A program made the translations under genes and the position numbers. A stretch of 42,052 nucleotides of DNA from positions 1-42,052 of the forward strand of contig JAFAYM010000141.1 in assembly GCA_019240395.1 (NCBI GenBank). The letters run 5' to 3'. Every line of letters starts with the position of its first letter. Positions within the stretch are counted from its first letter, which is position 1. The notes beneath the pieces are model-generated. The model searched no databases, had not been told where the DNA came from, and saw nothing but the letters and a program-made list of their open reading frames with translations. Source of the stretch: Acidisphaera sp. Lineage in GTDB: Bacteria > Pseudomonadota > Alphaproteobacteria > Acetobacterales > Acetobacteraceae. This document shows, in pieces, positions 28,171-36,630 of the stretch.

Positions 28171-28956
28171 ATGCAGGTCGCAGACCTCAACCGCCGAGTC
28201 TACGAGCGCCCGGGTGTGGCGCGCTACTACGCCGCGCAGGACGGGCTGCACGCCGCCGAGGTCGCCATCCTGCAGCGCTACGCCGGCGACATACGCGGGG
28301 GCAGCGTGCTCGACCTCGGGGTCGGAGGCGGACGGACGACGCCGCATCTGGCATCGCTCGCCCGCCGCTATGTCGGGGTCGATTTCAGCGCCGCCATGGT
28401 CGCCGCCTGCGGGCGGCGCTTCTCGCAGCACGAATTCCGCCAGGCCGACGTGCGCGACCTATCGGAGTTCCCGCCGCAAAGCTTCGATTTCGTGCTGTTC
28501 TCCTTCAGCGGCATCGATGCCCTGGATGATGCCGGACGCTCGCAGGCGCTGCGCGAGATCGCCCGCATCCTCAAGCCCGGCGGCGTGCTCGCATTCAGCA
28601 GCCACAACCTCCGCCACGCCGGGCAGGCCCGCTTCTTCCGCGAGATCTTCCGCGTGCCGGTCACCGTGCATCCCGGCCGCATCCTGCGTTCGCTGTTCCG
28701 CGTCTCCGTCAGGCTCTGCAATTACTGCGCGGGGCTGCTGCACAATCGCCGGGAGGCGCGCTACGCCTTGCTGCACGACCCCGGCAGCGATTTCGCGGCG
28801 CCGCATTACTACGTGGACATTCCGGAGCAGCGCCGGCAGCTTGCGAGGGCCGGTTTCACGGGGCCGACGCAGATCTTCGACGAGAGCGGCAACGAGGTCG
28901 GTCCCCGCGGCAACGACTGCTCGGCGACGCTGCACTACGTCACGCGGAAACCCTGA
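28171..28956 (+). CDS. Class I SAM-dependent methyltransferase
   Basis: A 261-residue protein with the SAM-binding motif VLDLGVGGGRTTPHL near 49-63, VGVDFSAAMV (acidic motif II), QADVRDL, FDFVLFSFSGIDALDD and motif ILKPGGVLAFS. The C-terminal part (about 155-261) is helical with a C-terminal beta strand and may bind the acceptor. The ATG at 28171 was chosen because it lies just past the repeat; an in-frame start at 28144 would lie in repeat sequence. The final 22 bp overlap the convergent double hydrolase. The substrate is unknown. Confidence 0.85.
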   Translation: MQVADLNRRVYERPGVARYYAAQDGLHAAEVAILQRYAGDIRGGSVLDLGVGGGRTTPHLASLARRYVGVDFSAAMVAACGRRFSQHEFRQADVRDLSEFPPQSFDFVLFSFSGIDALDDAGRSQALREIARILKPGGVLAFSSHNLRHAGQARFFREIFRVPVTVHPGRILRSLFRVSVRLCNYCAGLLHNRREARYALLHDPGSDFAAPHYYVDIPEQRRQLARAGFTGPTQIFDESGNEVGPRGNDCSATLHYVTRKP

Positions 28957-30704
28957 TCGGCGACCGCCGGAGACGGCGGCGCCACCCCGTAGCGGTCGCG
29001 CAGGAACTCCAGGAACAGCGCGATGAAGCGCTGGCGCGCGGCGTGCCGGGCCAGCATGTGGTCGAGCCCCGGGACGATCGTTACCCTGACAGTGGGAAAA
29101 GCCCGGAGATCACGGCCGGAGGCGCCAAAATACTGCTCGAGTTCGTCGATGCCGGGGTCTTCCTGCCCCAGCACGACCGCAACCTGCACGCCCCGACGCG
29201 CCAGCGCGGCGAAGGCGCGTCCCGGCCGGGCGTGCCGCAGCGCCAGGCCGAGGCGCTCCGCGATCGGCAGCACCGGAGCCAGCGCCGCGCCGGCGAAGCG
29301 GCGCGTCAGGCGCCGCGCCAATGTCAGCAGAATGCCGCGAAAATTCACCTCGGCGCGGAGCAGCCGCCGCCACACGTCCCGCTGCTTCAGGCGGTCCCGG
29401 TAGAAGCGGGTGGACCGCATGGCCCGGCGCTGCGCCAGCTCGAGCGAGTCGCCGACCCGCCAGTGCAGGCGCGCCAGGTTCACCACCACCAACCCGCCGA
29501 TCCGCGACTCCGCCACCGCCGCATGCAGGGCGTGGTAGCCGCCCGAACAGATGCCGGTGACGATGAACCGCCGGTAGCCGAGCCCCTGCAGCAGGTCGAG
29601 CGCCGCGGCGATCTCCGGCCCGCGATCGGTCTCGTAGAGATGGATGCGCGCGCCGGCCTCGGCCTCGCTGTCGCCGGCGCCCGAGAAATCCATGCGCAGC
29701 GAGGCGACCCCGCGTTGCGCGATGCGGCGCGCCAGGGTGACGCCGAGCCGGCCGATGCCGTAATGCGGATCGCCGCCGGTGTTGCAGATCACCACTGCCA
29801 GATCCGTCGTGCCGTGCTTCTCGCGATCGGCCGGCGGCTCGCAGAGCATGCCGAACAACCGCCGATCCTCGCCGAAACGGAACGGCCGCTCGATGGCGCC
29901 GGGCGGATGCAGCACGGCGAGGCTCGCCAGCAGCGCCGCCGACGGGGCGCGCGCCACGCGCCCGAGCGGCACCACGCCGACCAGCCATTCCGTCACCCTG
30001 CGGTAGGCGAGTTCCGGCACCTCATTGGCATTCGCGTCGCAGAGGAAGCGGTCATAGCCGGGGAAATCCTCGCGCCGAACCGCGACCCCCAGGCTGCCCA
30101 GGCGCGTCGCGTAGTCGGCGACCGCGGTCGTGCCGACAGGGTCCAGGATCAGCACGTGCGGCGCCGGCGCGGTCCGCACCTCGCGCAGGTCGATGCGCGC
30201 GATCCTGTCCAGCGTGGCAAGCGGCAGCCGCAGGCCGGCGGCTTCGTGCCAGCCCGGCTCCTGCGACGCTTCGTCCATACGGGCGACGGCGGTGAGCTCG
30301 CGCCGATGGACGCGGCCCGAGATCACCGGCGCCAGCAGCGCGAGCGCGGCGACGTCGGGGATTTCCGCCGCGGCCAGCGCGGCGAGCGCCGCGCCGAAAC
30401 GCAGACCGCACAGGGCGAGCCGCTGGACCCCTGTCGTGCTGCGCAGCCAGCCGGCGGCGTCGCGCACGCTTTGCAGCCATGTCTCGACCTGGGCGGCGTC
30501 ATCGCCGCCGCAGGCATCGGCGCTGCCGGGATAGTCGAAGCGCATCGTCGGAAAACCCGCTGCCGCCAGCCGGTCGGCGAGCAGCCGCCAGGGCCGGTGC
30601 ACGGATCGGCCCTCGTAGCCCAGCGCGCCGCACAGCAGCACCGCGCAATCCCCCTCCGCCGGATGCAGCCAGCCGAAGCAGTCGCTGAAGGAAATCGGGA
30701 TCAC
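28935..30704 (-). CDS. Double alpha/beta hydrolase, first domain lacking nucleophile
   Basis: A 589-residue protein made of two alpha/beta hydrolase domains. In domain 1 (about 1-250) the nucleophile elbow reads GLRFG with Arg102 in place of Ser, as in the exosortase-A-associated hydrolases. Domain 2 (about 270-589) has GICSGG with Ser387 as nucleophile, MDFSGAGDS near 338, and a late histidine in PGLDHMLARH. Domain 2 is likely an esterase or thioesterase, and domain 1 may bind substrate or partner. GTG start overlapping the GH2 stop by 4 bp (GTGA). Last gene of the carrier-protein operon, so release of an acyl or aminoacyl group from the carrier is a reasonable guess. No signal peptide. Confidence 0.8.
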   Translation of the reverse strand: MIPISFSDCFGWLHPAEGDCAVLLCGALGYEGRSVHRPWRLLADRLAAAGFPTMRFDYPGSADACGGDDAAQVETWLQSVRDAAGWLRSTTGVQRLALCGLRFGAALAALAAAEIPDVAALALLAPVISGRVHRRELTAVARMDEASQEPGWHEAAGLRLPLATLDRIARIDLREVRTAPAPHVLILDPVGTTAVADYATRLGSLGVAVRREDFPGYDRFLCDANANEVPELAYRRVTEWLVGVVPLGRVARAPSAALLASLAVLHPPGAIERPFRFGEDRRLFGMLCEPPADREKHGTTDLAVVICNTGGDPHYGIGRLGVTLARRIAQRGVASLRMDFSGAGDSEAEAGARIHLYETDRGPEIAAALDLLQGLGYRRFIVTGICSGGYHALHAAVAESRIGGLVVVNLARLHWRVGDSLELAQRRAMRSTRFYRDRLKQRDVWRRLLRAEVNFRGILLTLARRLTRRFAGAALAPVLPIAERLGLALRHARPGRAFAALARRGVQVAVVLGQEDPGIDELEQYFGASGRDLRAFPTVRVTIVPGLDHMLARHAARQRFIALFLEFLRDRYGVAPPSPAVADQGFRVT

Positions 30705-33163
30705 GGCCGCCCCTGGTAGTGCACGGGACGTGCAAGATTGGTCGCCCGCACGCTGCCGGCCGGCGGCGGCGGCGCCGAATCCGACTCAGCCGGAACCAGG
30801 CGAACACGGCGGTCATGCAGCGGGGAGAGATGGAAGCCATCCTCCGCGGGCAGGAAGAAATCGTCGCGGATCTGCACGTGCTGGGCGAAGCGGCGCGCTG
30901 CGAGCCGCAGCCACCAGCCCGCGTCATCCTGCTCGACGTCGACCCGCAGATCGAGCGCACCGGTCGGCAGCAGTCGCGTGCGGGGGAAGTGACAGGCCTC
31001 AGCAATCACCTCCGACTTGGCGTCGAGCAGGTGCACGCAGGTCACGTCATGCGCCGGAGGGCCGAAGCGGTAGGCGTAGGCGATGTCGAAGAAGCGGTCG
31101 AGCAGCGACGCCGCGGCAAGGCGCAGCGTGCCGTGCGGCGGAACGCAGACCTGGCGTTCCGCCCGCGCCACCACCGTCTCGCCGCCGCGCAGGCAGGACA
31201 GCCGCAGCTCCGCCTCGAGCGGTTCCGCGCTCTCGTTCAGCACGTGGATGTCCAGGCCGTTCAGGCCCTCGTCGGTGAGCACCACCTGGCGCAGCCGGAA
31301 AACCCGGCGCAGCGCATGCCAGGTCGATTTCGGTCGCCCCAGCGCATCGATCACGCCCCAGCCGGCGCCCGGCACGAAATCCTGCAGCGTCCAGACCAGG
31401 CCGCCGGCGCAGGCCGAGCCGACGCGCCGCCACTCCGCGAATACCGCCTCCATCAGATCGGCGGCGACGGCGCGGGAGAGATCGAGATAGCGCTCGGGAT
31501 CTTCGTAGCGCAGGCGCGCCACGTCCTGGCCGTACAGGCTGGCGAGATAGTGGTCGCGCACATCCTCGAAGTCCCAGGACGCGCCGGCATCGCGCGGCAC
31601 CGCCTGCTTCCACCGGGGATGATGGCTGAAGGGCGAGGCCATCTCGGCGACTGTTCGTGCGCAGGGCACGTTGGCGAAGGCCAGGCACTCGCTGGCGAAC
31701 CGCACCCCGGCGCGCCGCGCGTCTTCTGGCGGGCGCAGATAGGCGCCGACGCCGTAATAATGCGCCACCCCCTGCCCCGGCTGGAACGGCCAGTCACCGC
31801 CGCAAGGCGAGTTCGGCACGTAGGGCACGTCCGGGCGCAGGCGCTGCACGAGGTCGGGCAGCGTTTCGTCGAACAGGCGGTTGCTCCAGCGTTCCCGTGG
31901 CGCGCCGAGCATCGCCGCCTGCTGCATCACCTCGCTGCCGCCGCAGAGCACGGCGAGGCTCGGGCTGGCCTGGGTCCGGTCGAGAAACTGCCTCGCCTCG
32001 AGGCCGACGGAATCCAGGAAATCCGGGTCGCCTGCGGGGTAGTCGAAATTGGCGAACATGAAATCCTGCCAGACCAGCAGGCCAAGCTCGTCGCACAGCG
32101 TATAGAACGCGTCGTCCTCGTAGAGCATCGTGCCGGACACCCGCACCATGTTCATGCCGGCATCGCGCATGCGCAGCAGCGACGGGAGATAGCTCTCGCG
32201 ATGGCCGGACAGGGACAGCAGGTCAGGCGGGGTCCAGCAGGCGCCGCGGCAGAAGATCTTTTCGCCGTTCACCCTGAGGCCAAAACCGGCACCGTCAGCG
32301 CCGCGATCGATCTCGATATGGCGGAAGCCGATGCGGCCGAGATCGATCTCGTGCCGGCCGATGCCGGCCCGGGCGGAATGCAGGCACGGCGCGCCATGCG
32401 TGCGCGGCCACCAGCGCGCGGCCTGCGGCACACGCAGCCTGCCCTCGACGGTGTTCGGGTCGCTCGCGTGCAGCCAGGTCCGGCGCGCACCCACCTGCAG
32501 CCATGATTCGCCCGATCCGCAAAAGCCGTTTTCTGCAGTCAGCCGCAGCGTCACCTCGCCGTCAGCGGACGTGCGAAGATCGGCGGTGACCCCGTCGAGC
32601 TCGGTCGCCGGCGACAGCGTGACCGCCCGCCACGGCCCGATTGCGTGGATCTCCGGGCACCAGCCCGGCATCATGCCGAGCAGCGTGGTGCGGGCGTGGC
32701 GCAGGCCGGCGCCGGCGATCATGCGCGGACGCCAGGCGCCGCGGCCACGCCGCCCCGCGAGATCGGCATCCAGGCTGCGGAACGCCAGCACCAGCGAATG
32801 GCTGCGGTTCAGCCGCACCGGGAGCTGGTGCTCGTGGAACATGTTGCGCGAACGGAACAGGAGCGCCCCGTCGATCCAGGCTTCGGCGATGGTGGCCAGG
32901 CCGCCCAGCCGCAGCACATGCGGCCCGTTTCCCCTCAGGCGCGTGCGGTAGAAGATGTCCTGATCGTGCAGCCTCCGCGGCGCCGCCGGGTCGAACGCTC
33001 CGGCCGCGGTCAGAGCGGCCGCAGCGGTGCCCGGGACGGCGGCGGGAAACCAGCGCACATCGTCGGGGAGATCGTCAGGCCCGGCAAACGCGCCCGCCGG
33101 CGTGCAGCAAAGCTCCCAGGCAAGCGCCGGGTCCGCTCCCTGCGGCCGGACGATGCGGGCCAT
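30701..33163 (-). CDS. Glycoside hydrolase family 2, beta-mannosidase-like
   Basis: An 820-residue GH2-type protein: an N-terminal jelly-roll sugar-binding domain (about 40-185), an immunoglobulin-like domain (about 190-285), a TIM barrel (about 300-640) and a C-terminal beta domain. Glu411 in LCGGSEVMQQ aligns with the acid/base and Glu492 in VRFASECLAF with the nucleophile, so both catalytic acids are present. No signal peptide, so it acts in the cytoplasm, unusual for scavenging mannosidases. The ATG is at 33163, 4 nt after the DUF1839 stop. Its setting between an aminoacyl-carrier ligase set and a hydrolase suggests cleavage of, or transfer to, an internal glycoconjugate. Confidence 0.85.
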   Translation of the reverse strand: MARIVRPQGADPALAWELCCTPAGAFAGPDDLPDDVRWFPAAVPGTAAAALTAAGAFDPAAPRRLHDQDIFYRTRLRGNGPHVLRLGGLATIAEAWIDGALLFRSRNMFHEHQLPVRLNRSHSLVLAFRSLDADLAGRRGRGAWRPRMIAGAGLRHARTTLLGMMPGWCPEIHAIGPWRAVTLSPATELDGVTADLRTSADGEVTLRLTAENGFCGSGESWLQVGARRTWLHASDPNTVEGRLRVPQAARWWPRTHGAPCLHSARAGIGRHEIDLGRIGFRHIEIDRGADGAGFGLRVNGEKIFCRGACWTPPDLLSLSGHRESYLPSLLRMRDAGMNMVRVSGTMLYEDDAFYTLCDELGLLVWQDFMFANFDYPAGDPDFLDSVGLEARQFLDRTQASPSLAVLCGGSEVMQQAAMLGAPRERWSNRLFDETLPDLVQRLRPDVPYVPNSPCGGDWPFQPGQGVAHYYGVGAYLRPPEDARRAGVRFASECLAFANVPCARTVAEMASPFSHHPRWKQAVPRDAGASWDFEDVRDHYLASLYGQDVARLRYEDPERYLDLSRAVAADLMEAVFAEWRRVGSACAGGLVWTLQDFVPGAGWGVIDALGRPKSTWHALRRVFRLRQVVLTDEGLNGLDIHVLNESAEPLEAELRLSCLRGGETVVARAERQVCVPPHGTLRLAAASLLDRFFDIAYAYRFGPPAHDVTCVHLLDAKSEVIAEACHFPRTRLLPTGALDLRVDVEQDDAGWWLRLAARRFAQHVQIRDDFFLPAEDGFHLSPLHDRRVRLVPAESDSAPPPPAGSVRATNLARPVHYQGRP

Positions 33164-33167
33164 CGGC

Positions 33168-34151
33168 TCAGCCCAGGCGCGCAGTCAGCGCGTGCATCAC
33201 CGCGTCATAGGCACGCTCAAGCGCATCGAAGCTGTCGCCGCACTCCGCGTGCCGCTGCCGGCTGACCAACCGCGCCGTGCGGAACTGCAGCGCCTTGGCG
33301 GCCTGCGCGAGATCGGTGCACCCGGCCCGCAGCGCATCGAGGCCGAACGCCCCCTCCCCCTCCAGCCAGTCGGCGTAGCTGCCGAGCAGCTCGAAATTGC
33401 TGCCGATCTGGCGGAAGGTGTTGAAGGCGTAGCGATGGAAGTCGCCCATCCCGGCCGACAGCAGCCGGTCGAGCTGCGCCGCGAATGCGTCGCGAAATGC
33501 GGTGAGCGGATTGCTCGCCGGCCGGCGCCGCAGATGCTGGCGCAGGAGGGTGAGCGAGGCTTCCGCCAGGCCCTCCGGGTCCAGCGCCACGAGCGGGCGC
33601 TTCACCATCTCCGCATAGGGCAGCAGCGGCAACCCGTTCTCGCGCGGCATGCGGAACAGCGAGAAAAAGTCGCTGCCGTCCAGATCGTAGCAGCCGGCAT
33701 TGTGGAGATAGCGGCAGCGGCCGTCCTCGCTGTCCAGCGCCAGCACGCCGATCGTCGTCTTGGTGTGCTCGCTGCGATAGCTGGTGGAACGCGTGTCCGG
33801 AAGGAAGAAGCTGTCGACCTCGAGCAGCACCACGCGGCCGCGCGCGGCCTGCAGCGCAACGTGCCGCTCCAGTTCGTCGTAGAGCGCCAGTTCCTGCACG
33901 ACGGTGCCGTAGAGATATTCGAGATCGGCGCTGGGCGGCTTGAAGAAGGTGAACTGGTCACCCTCGAAGTCCAGCGTCACGGTGAACGGCAGGGCCGCCT
34001 CGGGCTGCAAGCCCCAGACATTCAGCAACTCGATCCACAGATCGACGTAGCAGTTGCTCTGCGGCCAGATGCGGTCCGCCGCGTGCAGGGCATGGGGCCG
34101 GTGCACCGGCCCTGCCGAGAGGGGGGTAGCGGCGGCTAGGCTGACGGCCAA
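33168..34151 (-). CDS. DUF1839 family protein
   Basis: A DUF1839 protein of about 327 residues (TTG start at 34151, overlapping the ligase gene by 16 bp) or 312 residues (GTG at 34106). Homologues begin about 15-19 residues before the [20 protein letters not shown] block, which favours the TTG; neither start has a good ribosome binding site. Other conserved parts are [38 protein letters not shown] and [14 protein letters not shown] followed by HTKTTIGV. The function of the family is unknown. The acidic and His-rich strand HTKTTI and VDSFFLPDT could form a metal or nucleotide site. The tight position after the aminoacyl-carrier ligase suggests it acts on the loaded carrier, for example by aminoacyl transfer. 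Confidence 0.85.
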   Translation of the reverse strand: MAVSLAAATPLSAGPVHRPHALHAADRIWPQSNCYVDLWIELLNVWGLQPEAALPFTVTLDFEGDQFTFFKPPSADLEYLYGTVVQELALYDELERHVALQAARGRVVLLEVDSFFLPDTRSTSYRSEHTKTTIGVLALDSEDGRCRYLHNAGCYDLDGSDFFSLFRMPRENGLPLLPYAEMVKRPLVALDPEGLAEASLTLLRQHLRRRPASNPLTAFRDAFAAQLDRLLSAGMGDFHRYAFNTFRQIGSNFELLGSYADWLEGEGAFGLDALRAGCTDLAQAAKALQFRTARLVSRQRHAECGDSFDALERAYDAVMHALTARLG

Positions 34152-35050
34152 AGCACGCTCTGCACCGGGGAAGGCCAATGTGCGGGCTCGAAGCCGTGAT
34201 GGCGGAACAGCGCGAGCGCCGTGCGTTCCAGGCCGAAGCCGACACAGGCGGTGTGCGCCGTCGCGCCGTCGCGCCCCGCCAGCTTCCAGATCTGGCCGAA
34301 ATGGTCCATGTGGTAGTTGAAGCTCAGGCAGGCCGTCGGCTGCGCCGTGCTGTTGACCGGAATCAGCAGCTCGAATTTCAGCTTCTGCACGCGCTGGCTG
34401 TCGGCCAGCACCCGGCCGGCCCGGCCGAAGAACGGATCGTTGGCCACATCGACGATGTGCGGCAGGGCCAGCGTGCGCACCAGCGCCTCGCCGCGTTCCA
34501 GCCAGAGCGCACGGAACCCGGTCACCTGCTCGGGCGTGCCGATGCGCACGTATTCGCGCATGCGGAACATCTGCATCCGCGTCGGCTCGAGAGACGGCTC
34601 GTGACGGAAGCAATAGGACTGCACGTCGATCAGGTAACCGGCCTCGGGCAGCGCACCGCGTCGCGCCAGCACGGGATAGACGGGGTAGCAGGCTGCCGGC
34701 GTCAGCACGATATCGGTCGCGGCCTGGTCGCGTGTCCAGTCCTCGCCGACCTCGATGCAGCGCAGCACTTCGCGGTGCGCGCGCTCGTCGCCACAGAAGC
34801 TGTGCACGGTCCCCGCGAGCTGCGGAAAGCTCTTGAGATATTCGCTGTCCTCGAAGTCGCGCCGGCTCAGGCCGGGCGGAAAGCGCAGCACCTCCGCGCC
34901 GTCGCCCCCGCCGGTACGGGTCACCAGCGCGTCGATGGCCTCCACCACGCGCTCGAATATCTGGCTGCGGCCGTACAGCCCGGCCACGCCGGTCGGCAGC
35001 AGCAACCCGCCGGCGATCAGCTGCTCGAGATAGGAGGGAGTCGCATCCAT
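34136..35050 (-). CDS. Amino acid:[carrier protein] ligase, class II aaRS-like
   Basis: A 304-residue protein homologous to the catalytic core of atypical seryl-tRNA synthetase but with no tRNA-binding domain. As in the Bradyrhizobium enzymes, members activate a small amino acid (Gly or Ala) with ATP and load it on the phosphopantetheine of a carrier protein. Motif 2 is FRHEPS near 148-153 with [10 protein letters not shown], and motif 3 is [12 protein letters not shown] at 271-282. Cys121, Glu166 and Cys269 match the zinc ligands I recall for the Bradyrhizobium enzyme (Cys131, Glu176, Cys279), all with a constant offset of -10. The ATG at 35050 is 2 nt after the dehydrogenase stop. The carrier is almost surely the ACP at 36272. 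Confidence 0.92.
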   Translation of the reverse strand: MDATPSYLEQLIAGGLLLPTGVAGLYGRSQIFERVVEAIDALVTRTGGGDGAEVLRFPPGLSRRDFEDSEYLKSFPQLAGTVHSFCGDERAHREVLRCIEVGEDWTRDQAATDIVLTPAACYPVYPVLARRGALPEAGYLIDVQSYCFRHEPSLEPTRMQMFRMREYVRIGTPEQVTGFRALWLERGEALVRTLALPHIVDVANDPFFGRAGRVLADSQRVQKLKFELLIPVNSTAQPTACLSFNYHMDHFGQIWKLAGRDGATAHTACVGFGLERTALALFRHHGFEPAHWPSPVQSVLWPSA

Positions 35051-35052
35051 GC

Positions 35053-36270
35053 CTAGAGAAGCCCGAGCCGCGGCTTGCTCGCCAGCAGCAGGCGCGCGGT
35101 GGTCTCGCGGATGCGATCGTTGTTGATCATCAGCGGCGCCGAGTTGAGATCGCGCAGGTGGCGGGAAAGGCTGTACGGGCCTTCGTTCTGATAGCCGGCA
35201 AAGCCGCAGATCAGCAGCGCCTGATGCACCACCTGCAGGCAGGCCTCCGAGACGCCGGCCTTCAGCGTGTTCATGTCGGCGGCCTCGCCCACCGGGATCG
35301 GTTCGGCGGCGCAGGCGCGCGCCGCCTCGAAGCGCCGCAGCCCGACAGTGACCCGCGCCTGCAGCATCTCCAGCAGCTCGACGGCCATGCTCAGGCGCAG
35401 CGCTCCTGGCGGCAGCGCGCCCTCGCTGCGCCGCACGGCGGCGCGCAGGAACAGCCGGGCGCGATCGACGGCGTCGGCGGCAATGCCGATCCAGACGCTC
35501 GCCCACAGAAGATGCGACACCGGCACCATGGTGTCCGAGGCAATCTGGCCGAAGGGCGCCGGCAGGATCTGCTCGGCCTTCCCGGCGGCGACGACGCGCA
35601 GGGCGCTGCTGCACGTGCCGCGCATGCCCAGCGCGTTCCAGGTCCCGGTGCGCTCCAGCTCGCAGTCCTCGCGCGGCGAAACCACCAGCACCTGGTCCGA
35701 CGGCTTGGCGTAGGCTCCGCTGCGCGCGGTGATCAGCAGCGCGTCGGCGTGCTCGCCGTAGGAGACGGCGCTCCCGCGCTTCTCCAGCGTGTAGCCGCCC
35801 GCCCCGCGTTGCCCGGCCCCGTGACTCCCGGTACCAAGCTGCACGGCGCAGGCGCTGCTGCGCATGTTGCCGCCGACGCCCTCCTCGGACGTCACCGAGG
35901 CCAGCAGCAGGCGCTGTGCTGCGATGCGGCGCAGGAAATTGCAGTGCCACGTGCTGCCGGTGCCGTGGCGGACGAGGCACGCCACCTGGATCTGGTGCAT
36001 GGCATAGATCATGGCGGTAGAGGCGCAGGCCTGCGCCAGCGTGCAGCACGCCTCGGCGACCGCCGAGAGCGTCTCGCCAAGCCCGCCGAAGGCCACGGGC
36101 ACCAGCGCGCCGAGCAATCCCTCCGTCTTCAGCGCGGCGATTGCGGCGGCCGGAAAGGCGCCATCCCGGTCGACCTGATCCGCATGGCGCTTGGCGACCG
36201 CCGCGACCCGGGCGGCCGCATCCTCGATCGACCAGGCTTGGCCTGCGAGCTCGAGGGCCGATGCCGTCAT
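35053..36270 (-). CDS. Acyl-CoA dehydrogenase-like flavoprotein
   Basis: A 405-residue acyl-CoA dehydrogenase-fold protein: a helical N-terminal domain (1-125), a beta domain ([19 protein letters not shown], then [21 protein letters not shown]) and a helical C-terminal domain ending [21 protein letters not shown]. In the C-terminal segment the usual YEGT-type glutamate appears replaced ([12 protein letters not shown]), although the base may be elsewhere. Related enzymes oxidise carrier-bound prolyl or acyl groups in antibiotic pathways, so FAD-dependent oxidation of an aminoacyl-carrier is proposed. The ATG at 36270 is 1 nt after the ACP stop. No signal peptide. Confidence 0.85.
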   Translation of the reverse strand: MTASALELAGQAWSIEDAAARVAAVAKRHADQVDRDGAFPAAAIAALKTEGLLGALVPVAFGGLGETLSAVAEACCTLAQACASTAMIYAMHQIQVACLVRHGTGSTWHCNFLRRIAAQRLLLASVTSEEGVGGNMRSSACAVQLGTGSHGAGQRGAGGYTLEKRGSAVSYGEHADALLITARSGAYAKPSDQVLVVSPREDCELERTGTWNALGMRGTCSSALRVVAAGKAEQILPAPFGQIASDTMVPVSHLLWASVWIGIAADAVDRARLFLRAAVRRSEGALPPGALRLSMAVELLEMLQARVTVGLRRFEAARACAAEPIPVGEAADMNTLKAGVSEACLQVVHQALLICGFAGYQNEGPYSLSRHLRDLNSAPLMINNDRIRETTARLLLASKPRLGLL

Positions 36271-36271
36271 G

Positions 36272-36517
36272 TCAGACGGACTCGGACTGCAGTTGCCGGA
36301 TGATGCGCTCGAGCGAAGCGATGCTGGAAAAGGACTGGCGCGAGAGCAGCGAGTCCGGAAACTCGACCTGGAAGGTTTCCTCGATGGCCAGCATGATGTT
36401 CACGATGGCCAGCGAATCCAGCCCGGCCGCGTAGAGATCGGCATCATCCGCCAGCGTGGCAGCGGGAACATCGAGGCGCCCATGCCTGTCCAGGGTCGCC
36501 CGCAGATCGACTTCCAT
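36272..36517 (-). CDS. Acyl/aminoacyl carrier protein
   Basis: An 81-residue acidic, helical carrier protein. Ser35 in the motif LDSLAIVNIML is the site for the 4'-phosphopantetheine arm. The body has the usual four-helix spacing (DADLYAAG before the serine, then IEETFQVEFPDSLLSRQSFSS). GGAG lies just before the ATG at 36517. It is the first gene of the six-gene operon, followed at 1 nt by the dehydrogenase. It resembles carriers partnered with amino acid:[carrier protein] ligases rather than fatty acid ACP, which usually carries a DSLD motif. Its loading partner is presumed to be the ligase at 34136. Confidence 0.9.
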   Translation of the reverse strand: MEVDLRATLDRHGRLDVPAATLADDADLYAAGLDSLAIVNIMLAIEETFQVEFPDSLLSRQSFSSIASLERIIRQLQSESV

Positions 36518-36602
36518 GCCCCGCTCCGTGCCGCGCCGAAGGCTCGGTTATCCGGCACCGGAGTGAACAGCTCATTAAAATCGGACGACTTGCCCCCGCC
36601 TC

Positions 36603-36621
36603 TCGCACGCGAACGCGTGCG
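36603..36621 (-). terminator. Perfect hairpin after the NHL gene
   Basis: CGCACGCG-AA-CGCGTGCG is a perfect stem 10-28 nt after the TAG of the NHL gene (36633-36631) on the minus strand. It sits in the 113-bp gap before the carrier-protein operon and probably separates the two transcription units. No T tract follows, so termination is inferred from place and shape. No convincing promoter for the operon is visible in the rest of the gap. Confidence 0.5.
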
Positions 36622-36630
36622 GCAGCCGTG

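Noticed and set aside
34152-34613. Upstream extension of the DUF1839 gene
   Set aside because: It overlaps the conserved C-terminal half of the ligase gene, including motif 3, in a different frame and does not look like DUF1839.
36518-36602. A strong promoter for the carrier-protein operon (TTTAAT-like -10)
   Set aside because: No -35 hexamer lies at a suitable distance; support is too weak to annotate.
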